This document shows positions 16,317 through 23,120 of a stretch of DNA of 35,242 nt, piece by piece. Each line of letters opens with the position of its first letter. Within the stretch, counting starts at the first letter, position 1. Under the pieces are notes generated by a model. It made no database searches, had not been told where the DNA came from, and saw only the letters and a program-made list of their open reading frames with translations. This DNA is from Bacillota bacterium (lineage in GTDB: Bacteria > Bacillota > Clostridia > Peptostreptococcales > Anaerovoracaceae). Location: contig JAUMVD010000019.1 in the NCBI GenBank assembly GCA_030530285.1, positions 1 through 35,242 on the forward strand. Direction: 5' to 3'. Made by a program: the position numbers and the translations under genes.

Positions 16317-16918
16317 CTCTTTTCCGCAAACAATCCTTTCCATTTAGTATCTTTTTCAGAAAGAATCAGAGGGGTGCCGTCTGCCAGACGGTAGCCTCTG
16401 GCGTCAGCGCTGCCGGCGTATTCGCCGCAGACCTGCGGCCACTGGATTCCGAGATCAGGGTCATTCCAGGCGATGCCGCTCTCGTCTTCGGGATGATAAA
16501 ACGCATCGCATTTATAGAACATTTCCGCGATATCGCTGAGCACGAGAAACCCGTGGGCAAATCCGCGGGGGATGAGAAACTGCTGGCCCTGATCTGCGGT
16601 CAGGCAGCGTCCGTACCACTTCCCATAGGTTTCAGAACCCTGTCTCAGGTCAACCACAACATCAAAAATCTCACCTCTCAGTACGCGGATCAGTTTCGCC
16701 TGCGGGTGATGAATCTGATAATGAAGACCGCGCAGAACTCCTTTGGTGGATCGGGTCTGATTATCCTGTACGAAATCATAATCAAAACCGGCTTCTTTCA
16801 TGTCAATGGCATGATAAGTTTCCATGAAGTATCCTCTGGCATCTTCATGCTTTTGCGGCGTGATCAGGCAAAGGCCTTCGATTCCGCCAAGATTATAGTC
16901 CACTTTAATTTGCCCCAT
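16313..16918 (-). CDS. rfbC: dTDP-4-dehydrorhamnose 3,5-epimerase
   Basis: A 201-residue cupin-fold epimerase, third step of dTDP-L-rhamnose synthesis. RGYFMETYH, the active-site His in VLRGLHYQIHHPQAK, VVDLRQGSETYGKW, IPRGFAHGFLVLSD and the late Tyr in FYKCDAFYHPEDE all match RmlC. The start at 16918 (MGQIKVDYN) has GGATAGGA upstream and leaves a 20-base gap after rfbD; an earlier in-frame ATG at 16993 would overlap rfbD and is less likely. The length is slightly above the usual 180-190 residues. rfbA and rfbB are not in the window and must lie elsewhere. Confidence 0.93.
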   Translation of the reverse strand: MGQIKVDYNLGGIEGLCLITPQKHEDARGYFMETYHAIDMKEAGFDYDFVQDNQTRSTKGVLRGLHYQIHHPQAKLIRVLRGEIFDVVVDLRQGSETYGKWYGRCLTADQGQQFLIPRGFAHGFLVLSDIAEMFYKCDAFYHPEDESGIAWNDPDLGIQWPQVCGEYAGSADARGYRLADGTPLILSEKDTKWKGLFAEKR

Positions 16919-16938
16919 CTCAATATTCCTATCCGTTT

Positions 16939-17820
16939 CTAAAATGAACTGTTTCCCGGACTGCAGATGTATCGATGGACGGCGTCGTTCCATGCCGGAA
17001 GCGGACGGAAACCGTTCGATAGCAGTTTGCTTTTGTCCAGTCTTGAGTTCAATGGTCTTACGGCTTTGCTCATGCCGTATTCCGCAGTTGTGATTCGGTT
17101 TACCTGCGTGGTGTATCCGGCTGCGCGGTAGATTTCCTCGGTCATGTCCGCCCGGGAAATATAGCCGCCCGGCGTGGTTTCCGCATTGGTCGCGTGATAA
17201 AAACCATATCGCTCCGACTCCGTCATATCCGCCAGGAGCTGGCTGAGATCCGTCGTGTAAGTCGGTGTCCCGACCTGGTCGTCAACCACGTTCACATGCG
17301 ATTTGCCTTTGCCAACCCGCAGCATGGCGTCTATAAAATTATCGCCGCCGGCGCCAAACAGCCACGCCGTCCGGACGACAAAAAACTTCTCCAGCATTTC
17401 CAACACATAGCGCTCACCCTGAAGCTTGGAACTGCCGTATATATTCAGCGGCGCGAAGGTTTGGCAGTCTGCCTCCCAGGGACGCTGCCCGCTGCCGTCA
17501 AAAACGTAATCCGTGCTGATGTAGATCATTTTAGCGTCGACATTTCTGGCGGCTGCTGCGACATTTCGCGTGCCCTCCGCGTTGATCCGCCAGACGAGAT
17601 CCCTGTTGTCTTCATCTTCCGCGGCGTCCACATTGGTCCACGCTGCGCAGTGGATAATGGCATCCGGTCGCAGGCCGCAGATCACATCGCTGATTTTCTC
17701 CGCATCGGTGATATCCGCCTGGGGTCTGTCCGATCCGGTGACTTCATGATTTCTCGCGCAAAGGGCACTGACCACATCCTGCCCAAGCTGCCCGTTGGCG
17801 CCGGTAACAAATACTTTCAT
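16939..17820 (-). CDS. rfbD: dTDP-4-dehydrorhamnose reductase
   Basis: A 293-residue SDR-superfamily reductase, the final step to dTDP-L-rhamnose. The nucleotide-binding loop TGANGQLGQDV starts at residue 6. ADITDAE, HCAAWTNVDAAEDE, STDYVFDGSG and the catalytic Tyr-Lys in IYGSSKLQGE follow in the RmlD order, and RTAWLFGAGGDNF matches as well. Length is typical. It begins 21 bases after the stop of the LRR gene with only a weak AGAATAGAG before the ATG and no terminator between, so it is probably co-transcribed with that surface protein. Confidence 0.94.
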   Translation of the reverse strand: MKVFVTGANGQLGQDVVSALCARNHEVTGSDRPQADITDAEKISDVICGLRPDAIIHCAAWTNVDAAEDEDNRDLVWRINAEGTRNVAAAARNVDAKMIYISTDYVFDGSGQRPWEADCQTFAPLNIYGSSKLQGERYVLEMLEKFFVVRTAWLFGAGGDNFIDAMLRVGKGKSHVNVVDDQVGTPTYTTDLSQLLADMTESERYGFYHATNAETTPGGYISRADMTEEIYRAAGYTTQVNRITTAEYGMSKAVRPLNSRLDKSKLLSNGFRPLPAWNDAVHRYICSPGNSSF

Positions 17821-17841
17821 CTCTATTCTGATTGATACAAC

Positions 17842-19755
17842 CTATTTGGTCTTTCTGACCTTTGCCGCGGACCACGCGGAATCATAAGATGCGGTCCCGA
17901 TTTTCATATAGGTCTGGATCCTGACATAATACTTCTGTTTGGCGTTGAGCCGTTTGATTTTTTTGCTTGTCTTTTTATAGCCTTTGACCGTGATGGTCTT
18001 GACATTTTCGGTGAAATTTTCATCCGTGGCCAGCTGGATCCTGTAGCCGGTTATTCTGGCTTTAGGCATCTTGGCTGACTGTCTCTTCCACTTGACGGTG
18101 AGGGCTCTTTTCTTGGCGGTCAATTTTTTGAGTGCCGTTTTCTTTGGTACGATTTTAAAGGTCGCTGTGGCCGTCCCCGTGTAATGACCCTGTCCCGTGA
18201 CGGTCAGCGTCGCAACGCCGATTTTGACATTGTCGGCATAGGAAAGCGTATAGTCCACGTCTTCGCTCAGGGTCTTACTGTTAAGTTCAATGACCGGCGC
18301 CTGAGTGATGGCTTTGCCGGTGTAGCTCATATCCGACAGACCTGTGATGGATGCTTCAGAGATGTTCCACACATTCGGGTCCTGACCTTCGGATTTGATT
18401 TCCAGTCCATGGGCTTTTGCATAGGCTTCGGCAGTTGAACCATCATAGCAGTGAATCGTCACACCCTCAGGGATAGAGCCTTCAGCTATGTCACAAGCGC
18501 TTGCGTGGATGGTGATGTCGGTGAGACTATCACAATGATCGAAAGCGCCTTCGCCGATCATCTCGACATTCGGCGGAATCGTTATTTCTTTGAGCGAGCC
18601 GCAGTATGAAAACGCATATTTGTCGATCCACGTTACGGTTTCCGGAATCGTGAGTGACTCCAATGCATTGCAGCCGCTGAACATATTACTGCCGATACCG
18701 TCCAGATGTGCCGGCAGCGTGACGGAGGTAAGGCTTTTGCAGCCCATGAGCAGCGAGTTCTTTTTGAGAATGCAATTCTCCGGAAAGACGATGGATTCCA
18801 GATCTGCACAGTTTGAAAATGCGCTGTCATCAACATACGTCACGGTGTCGGGAATCACGATATTTTTTAGGCTGCTCTCATAAAACGCATATTCACCAAT
18901 TGTCTCTACAGAGGCAGGGATTTCGATGCTTTGGATTTTCGTTCCGGACAGAACATGGCTGTCCAAATATGTAATGCCTGATGGCAGATCGATGGATGTG
19001 ATTTTGGCGTCGCTGAACGTGAATGTGCCAAGATCCGTGATACTCTCAGGCAGGCTGATCGATGTGAGATCCGTACACTCCGCAAATACGAAGTGGCCGA
19101 GATCCTGGACCCCATCCTGTATCGTCAGTTCCTGGAGCCCGTCGTTATACATAAATGCCTTTTCCGGCAGAACTTTGAGACTGCCGGGGATGACGATGGA
19201 TCTCAATCCGCTGCCGTTTCCGCTGCCGCATCTGGCAAAAGCCATCGCGCCCATGGAAGTCAGGGTATCAGGCAGCACCAGATTGCAACTAAGATACGAG
19301 CACTGGTAAAACGCGCTGTTGCCGATATGATTGATGCGCGTTTTGCTGAGATCGATAGAAGTGAGCTTTGTTTTATAAAAAGCTCCCGCGCCGATGCCTT
19401 CCAGCGATTTCGGGAAGGTGACGCTGCTGACAGCGCTGCCGTTAAGCAGATTGTTGCCAACGTTAGTCACGCCCTCATTGATGATGACGGTCTTGACATT
19501 CTTGTTATAAAACGGGCTTTCCTGCGGTTCGATGGACGTGTTGTCAGGATGATATGAGCTCATCCCTCCGTTGCCGCTGATCGTCAGCACACCGTCAACC
19601 AGAGTGTAGGTGACGCCGTCACCCAGCGTACCGGATTCCTCCTCAGCGGCAAAAGCCGTATTTCCCGGAACCGGCATAAACGATGCAAACAGTATTAAGG
19701 CAAATGAAACAGTACATAATTTCTTGAACAGGTTTTTCATAAACGGGTCTTTCAT
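17842..19755 (-). CDS. BspA-type leucine-rich-repeat surface protein with Ig-like and FN3 tail
   Basis: A 637-residue exported protein. The signal peptide ends near residue 36 (TAFAAEEES). A GDGVTYTLVDGVLTISGNGGM entry strand leads into about fifteen BspA/LRR_5 repeats of about 23 residues (pattern LTSIxIPxxVTxIGxxAFxxC), followed by a YTGKA-type Ig-like module (about 470-540) and a basic FN3 domain to the C-terminus. No sortase motif or S-layer repeat is seen. BspA-type proteins bind host or matrix ligands. The ATG at 19755 has GGAGGAG 9 bases upstream; a second in-frame ATG 15 bases on is possible. It has a good minus-strand promoter and is the first gene of the polysaccharide operon. Confidence 0.87.
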   Translation of the reverse strand: MKDPFMKNLFKKLCTVSFALILFASFMPVPGNTAFAAEEESGTLGDGVTYTLVDGVLTISGNGGMSSYHPDNTSIEPQESPFYNKNVKTVIINEGVTNVGNNLLNGSAVSSVTFPKSLEGIGAGAFYKTKLTSIDLSKTRINHIGNSAFYQCSYLSCNLVLPDTLTSMGAMAFARCGSGNGSGLRSIVIPGSLKVLPEKAFMYNDGLQELTIQDGVQDLGHFVFAECTDLTSISLPESITDLGTFTFSDAKITSIDLPSGITYLDSHVLSGTKIQSIEIPASVETIGEYAFYESSLKNIVIPDTVTYVDDSAFSNCADLESIVFPENCILKKNSLLMGCKSLTSVTLPAHLDGIGSNMFSGCNALESLTIPETVTWIDKYAFSYCGSLKEITIPPNVEMIGEGAFDHCDSLTDITIHASACDIAEGSIPEGVTIHCYDGSTAEAYAKAHGLEIKSEGQDPNVWNISEASITGLSDMSYTGKAITQAPVIELNSKTLSEDVDYTLSYADNVKIGVATLTVTGQGHYTGTATATFKIVPKKTALKKLTAKKRALTVKWKRQSAKMPKARITGYRIQLATDENFTENVKTITVKGYKKTSKKIKRLNAKQKYYVRIQTYMKIGTASYDSAWSAAKVRKTK

Positions 19756-19797
19756 GTCGTGTCGCTCCTCCTTATTCCAGTTTAACCATCACATACC

Positions 19798-19825
19798 ATT
19801 ATACACGTGCCGGGTAAAAAAACAA
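19798..19825 (-). promoter_or_regulatory. Promoter of the LRR/polysaccharide operon
   Basis: On the minus strand, TTGTTT (plus-strand 19820-19825) and a consensus TATAAT (19798-19803) are 16 bases apart. The -10 ends 42 bases before the LRR start codon. It partly faces the divergent promoter at 19832-19860. Confidence 0.6.
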
Positions 19826-19831
19826 TTCGGT

Positions 19832-19860
19832 TAGACATCCGGCATCAATTGTCGTATAGT
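19832..19860 (+). promoter_or_regulatory. Promoter of the 19907-21913 gene cluster
   Basis: TAGACA (19832-19837) and TATAGT (19855-19860) are 17 bases apart, each one mismatch from the sigma-70/SigA consensus. The -10 ends 46 bases before the ATG at 19907. Confidence 0.6.
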
Positions 19861-19906
19861 TATATTACGCAATAGTTAGATTGGTTAGATAACCAGAAAG
19901 GATAGA

Positions 19907-20215
19907 ATGATGAGATTTGCATGGTTTAAGGATCCGGAAAATGTAATATACGCTGACGTAAATGAGTTTGCTGACTACTTCGGCAAGGAGACAGGCGTAG
20001 TTGATTTCAGGCAAAAGCTGGAGGATTTCAGAAATAATCCGGTCAAAGAAGGCGTGATTCTGAAAGGGAAAAAGCGAACCAGTCTGAAGCTGATGATCCC
20101 GGATCTGGTGTTTGAAGATAAAGAAGAAAAACTGGAAATGGGAGATACCGTTTGGGTTTATCTGGGAGAAGTTTACCCATGTTATTGCGTTTACTGGCCG
20201 CAGGAAGAAGCTTAA
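19907..20215 (+). CDS. Small conserved-looking protein of unknown function
   Basis: A 102-residue soluble protein with no signal peptide or membrane segment. AAAGGAT precedes two adjacent ATG codons, and the first is used here. The sequence is mixed alpha/beta, with a Phe/Tyr-rich N-terminus (FAWFKDPENVIYADVNEFAD) and an aromatic C-terminal end (VWVYLGEVYPCYCVYW). I recognise no family. It is the first gene downstream of a plausible promoter, and its stop lies 2 bases before the ATG of the cyclophilin-fold lipoprotein, so the two are probably co-expressed. Confidence 0.7.
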   Translation: MMRFAWFKDPENVIYADVNEFADYFGKETGVVDFRQKLEDFRNNPVKEGVILKGKKRTSLKLMIPDLVFEDKEEKLEMGDTVWVYLGEVYPCYCVYWPQEEA

Positions 20216-20217
20216 TC

Positions 20218-20700
20218 ATGAAACGGACGAGTGCAGTTATCACAATGACGTTGATGCTGTCGCTTTTGCTTTTGCTGTTTGGCTGCGGCGGAGTCGGTAC
20301 ACAGTCTGATGAGACGGCGGCAGAGGATGCGGCAGCGGAAAGCCTGGTTTTGCTTGAGGTAAATGGCGAAACTCTGGAAGTGGAGCTGGAAGATAATAAA
20401 GCGGCGCACGCGCTCAGGGAAATGATCGGCGAATCCGGGATGGAACTGGAGCTGGAGGAATACGGCGGATTTGAGAAGGTCGGCCCGCTTCCGGGAGAGC
20501 TCCCGGCAAGCGATGAGCAGATGGATGTTTCACCGGGCGATATCGTCCTGTACCAAGGCGATCAGATATCACTCTTTTATGGAGAAAATTCCTGGAGCTA
20601 CACCAGGCTCGGGCACGTGAAAGACGCAAACGGCGCGCAGCTGCAGGAGATACTGGGAGATGGAGACATACACGTAAAATGGATTATCAAAGAGAAGTAA
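20218..20700 (+). CDS. Cyclophilin-like-fold lipoprotein
   Basis: A 160-residue protein. The N-terminal lipoprotein signal has Cys23 after LLFG, then an Ala/Glu-rich linker, then a beta-barrel domain. LEVNGETLEVELEDNKAAHALREM, YGGFEKVGPLPGELPASD, VSPGDIVLYQGDQISLFYG and YTRLGHVKD follow the pattern of the small cyclophilin-like domain found in many bacterial secreted proteins. Prolyl isomerase activity is not established for this group. The start ATG at 20218 comes immediately after the preceding gene. It is followed by the VanX-type gene. Confidence 0.78.
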   Translation: MKRTSAVITMTLMLSLLLLLFGCGGVGTQSDETAAEDAAAESLVLLEVNGETLEVELEDNKAAHALREMIGESGMELELEEYGGFEKVGPLPGELPASDEQMDVSPGDIVLYQGDQISLFYGENSWSYTRLGHVKDANGAQLQEILGDGDIHVKWIIKEK

Positions 20701-20702
20701 CA

Positions 20703-21332
20703 ATGAACTCGTCGGGGTTTGTACTCCTGACGGATTACGTTCCCGGCGTGATTCAGGAAATACGATATTATTCCACCTACAATTTCGTAGGCGACCGCAT
20801 CGACGGTTATGAGCAGCCGGTCGCGCTTCTGACGGTTGAAGCGGCAAGGGCGCTGAAATCCGTCGCCAACGAAATGAACGTGCAGGGATACCGGCTCAAA
20901 GTATTCGATGCCTACAGACCCGCCTGCGCGGTAAGGCACTTTGTGTTGTGGGGGATCGAGGATCAGGATCTGAGAATGAAGCCGTATTTTTATCCGACAC
21001 TGCCCAAGCAGGAGCTGTTTTCAAAAGGCTACATCGCCAGCAAATCCAGTCACAGTAGAGGCAGCACAGTCGATTTGACACTGCTGGATATGGCAACAGG
21101 GCAGGAGCTTGATATGGGCAGTCCTTTCGATCTGTTCAGCGAGATCTCGCATCCGGACAATACGGACATCACGGAGGAACAGTATCAGAATCGCATGATG
21201 CTCCGCAATGTCATGGTGCGCAACGGATTCGAACCGATCGATTGCGAGTGGTGGCACTTCACACTCAAAGGAGAGCCTTACCCTGATACATACTTTGAAT
21301 TTCCGGTGTCTGCGGACTACCTGAGAAGATAA
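20703..21332 (+). CDS. VanX/DdpX-type D-alanyl-D-alanine dipeptidase
   Basis: A 209-residue zinc peptidase of the M15D family. IRYYSTYNFVG near residue 20, Arg72 in FDAYRP, the zinc ligands His117 and Asp124 in SSHSRGSTVDLTL, and the catalytic Glu182 with zinc ligand His185 in ECEWWH-like context (CEWWHF) are all present, so it should be active. It has no signal peptide and would be cytoplasmic, like VanX. The start chosen is the ATG at 20703, just after the preceding stop; an in-frame ATG at 20679 would overlap that gene. No vanA- or vanH-like genes are present, so recycling of D-Ala-D-Ala is more likely than glycopeptide resistance. Confidence 0.87.
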   Translation: MNSSGFVLLTDYVPGVIQEIRYYSTYNFVGDRIDGYEQPVALLTVEAARALKSVANEMNVQGYRLKVFDAYRPACAVRHFVLWGIEDQDLRMKPYFYPTLPKQELFSKGYIASKSSHSRGSTVDLTLLDMATGQELDMGSPFDLFSEISHPDNTDITEEQYQNRMMLRNVMVRNGFEPIDCEWWHFTLKGEPYPDTYFEFPVSADYLRR

Positions 21333-21394
21333 GCCCGAGAGATAAATTGATCAGGGCGAAGAGAGAGAAACGGCAGAAGAGGGAGAAACAGTAA

Positions 21395-21913
21395 TTGAAG
21401 AGATCCACAATAAAGAGTTTATTGATAGACATTTTAATCGTTGTTTGCGTCGTGTTCGCGATCACGGCAGTGATCAAACCGACCATCGTCAAGGGCGAAT
21501 CCATGGAGGACACGCTGCACGACGGCAATTATCTCATTCTCAACAGGATGGCATATAAGATGCACTCGCCAGAGCGGGGTGATATCGTCGTATTCCCCAG
21601 CGAGCTTGACGGCGGAAAACTGCTGATCAAAAGAGTCATCGGCGTCGGCGGAGATGTCGTGGAAACAGACGGACTGGAAACATCCGTAAATGACAGCAAG
21701 CTGGATGAACCGTACATCAAAAGCTCCACATTCGGGGACGGACTGATGGAAACCTGGACAGTTCCCGAGGGCAAAGTGTTCGTCATGGGTGACAATAGAG
21801 ATAACAGCGCGGACAGCAGGCAAGCAAATGTCGGCTTCATCGATGAAGATGACATCATCGGCAAGGTGGCTGTGCGGCTCTTTCCGTTCAGCGAGATTGG
21901 CACAGTGAAATAG
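21395..21913 (+). CDS. lepB: Signal peptidase I
   Basis: A 172-residue type I signal peptidase anchored by one N-terminal membrane helix (about residues 9-28). The catalytic Ser36 lies in VKGESMEDTL and the general base Lys79 in LLIKRVIGVGGD. The VFVMGDNRDNSADSR box is complete. The start is TTG at 21395, preceded by AGGGAG at a usable distance; no ATG gives a full N-terminus. It processes exported preproteins, of which this window encodes several. The intergenic gap after the VanX-type gene is 62 bases and contains purine-rich DNA without a terminator. Confidence 0.93.
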   Translation: MKRSTIKSLLIDILIVVCVVFAITAVIKPTIVKGESMEDTLHDGNYLILNRMAYKMHSPERGDIVVFPSELDGGKLLIKRVIGVGGDVVETDGLETSVNDSKLDEPYIKSSTFGDGLMETWTVPEGKVFVMGDNRDNSADSRQANVGFIDEDDIIGKVAVRLFPFSEIGTVK

Positions 21914-22310
21914 GTGCGGGCGCCGCCTTGAAATTTCAATATAGAATAAAAGTTTTTTTGACCGTTTTGCAGCTAAGATAGCGCTAACCATTGAAAACAA
22001 AACTGACTTAGCCGCGCATAGTAAGAGCAAGTATCTTAAAAACTAGACAAATGCCTCTAAATTATTCACTTTTCACCGAATTTGGGTTCTCAAGCGGCAG
22101 TTATGGTCATCAAATTGCAAAAATGCGCGGCTAACCTCTTGTTACTATCAATGAATATAGGAGTTTTAGCCGCATTTCACTCTTTTATATTAATCTGCAC
22201 TCCAATATCCTTGGTCTGACGGAGGCTCTCAACAAAGAGAACATTGAAACGATCCGCTGGGGTCAGAAGCTGACCCTTCTCATGCAGAACGGCCGTCATG
22301 TGCTGACCAT
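21914..22310. other. AT-rich intergenic region with inverted repeat
   Basis: No complete gene is visible. A perfect 11-bp inverted repeat (TTAGCCGCGCA at 22008-22018, TGCGCGGCTAA at 22124-22134) encloses 105 bases, and a third partial copy (TTAGCCGCA) lies at about 22168-22176. The pattern suggests a small non-autonomous element or insertion scar. The final 120 bases look like the coding 3' end of a lost gene. A short TTGAAATTTCAA palindrome follows lepB, with a run of T about 10 bases later; it is at best a weak terminator. Confidence 0.45.
22008..22134. repeat. 11-bp inverted repeat pair, possible MITE-like remnant
   Basis: The two arms are exact reverse complements, 105 bases apart, in DNA more AT-rich than its surroundings. 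Short related words (AGTAAGAG, CTCTTGTTACT) sit just inside the left arm and just outside the right arm. No target-site duplication could be confirmed by eye. Confidence 0.35.
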
Positions 22311-22316
22311 TTAATA
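22191..22316 (+). pseudogene. Orphan C-terminal coding fragment
   Basis: A frame ending at TAA 22314-22316 reads as plausible protein for about 40 residues (INLHSNILGLTEALNKEN, then IETIRWGQKLTLLMQNGRHV). It has no start codon with a ribosome binding site in a suitable place and becomes AT-rich and unlikely upstream. It overlaps the stop of the convergent SDR gene by 6 bases. I do not recognise the family. It looks like the tail of a gene removed by deletion or insertion. Confidence 0.3.
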
Positions 22317-23105
22317 ATACAGTTCTGCAGGACCCTTGTATTCCTGTATGGTATTTCCTCCATCCACGACCAGACTCTCACCTGTGATGTAAGAGGCTTC
22401 TTCTGATGCCAGAAATACAATGGCATTCGCCACTTCTCTGGCGTCAGCGCTTCTGCGCAGCGGCGTATTCAATCCGCCCGCGGCTTCCGCTTCCGTCTGG
22501 GATGCTGTGCCGATCCAACCCGGCAGGACACAGTTCACTGTGATTCCATTTGCACCGAATTCAATGGCAAGGGCACGTGAAAGTCCAACAACACCAGATT
22601 TGGCAGCGCTGTAGGATGCCTCTCCCGGATTGCTGACGACTGGTCCTGTTACGCTGGAAACATTGACGATTCTGCCGTAGCCTGCGTCCACCATGAACGG
22701 CATGACTTCTTTCGTCACATTGAAGGTGATGTTCAGATTGCGGTCAATAGCATCGTCCCAACTTTCATAAGTCATGTCCAAAAATCCAGAGAAGTCTTCT
22801 TCCACTCCCACCTGAACCATGCCTGCGTTATTGACCAGAACATCGATTTGACCAAACTCCTCTGTCACAGCCGCAACCAGTTTTTTCACCTGCTCCCGGT
22901 CCATGAGATCGGCGATGTATCCTTTGGCATCAATTCCTTCTGTCTTCAGTTCCTCCGCTCTCTCATAAATCCGATCTGTTGTAGCAACAATGGCGATCTT
23001 GCCTCCAAGACCGCCAAGGATTTTCGCTGTGTTGAAACCGATACCCGTCGGACTGCCTGCCCCAGTCACGAGGCAGACTTGGTTTTCAAAATCAACAAAC
23101 TTCAT
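22311..23105 (-). CDS. SDR-family oxidoreductase (FabG-like)
   Basis: A 264-residue short-chain dehydrogenase/reductase. The dinucleotide-binding loop is TGAGSPTGIG, two residues longer than the usual TGxxxGIG. Then come NNAG, the catalytic Ser in VNVSSVTGPV, Tyr and Lys in ASYSAAKSG, and the C-terminal YITGESLVVDGG. It should reduce or oxidise a carbonyl or hydroxyl group with NAD(P)H. It begins 15 bases after the aminotransferase gene, with AGGAG before its ATG, so the two probably act on one small metabolite. The exact substrate is unknown, and a role in fatty acid synthesis is less likely given the context. Confidence 0.9.
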   Translation of the reverse strand: MKFVDFENQVCLVTGAGSPTGIGFNTAKILGGLGGKIAIVATTDRIYERAEELKTEGIDAKGYIADLMDREQVKKLVAAVTEEFGQIDVLVNNAGMVQVGVEEDFSGFLDMTYESWDDAIDRNLNITFNVTKEVMPFMVDAGYGRIVNVSSVTGPVVSNPGEASYSAAKSGVVGLSRALAIEFGANGITVNCVLPGWIGTASQTEAEAAGGLNTPLRRSADAREVANAIVFLASEEASYITGESLVVDGGNTIQEYKGPAELYY

Positions 23106-23120
23106 ATTGTTTTCTCCTGA

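Noticed and set aside
20703..21332. Vancomycin resistance cluster
   Set aside because: Only the VanX-type gene is present; no ligase, dehydrogenase or two-component genes are adjacent.
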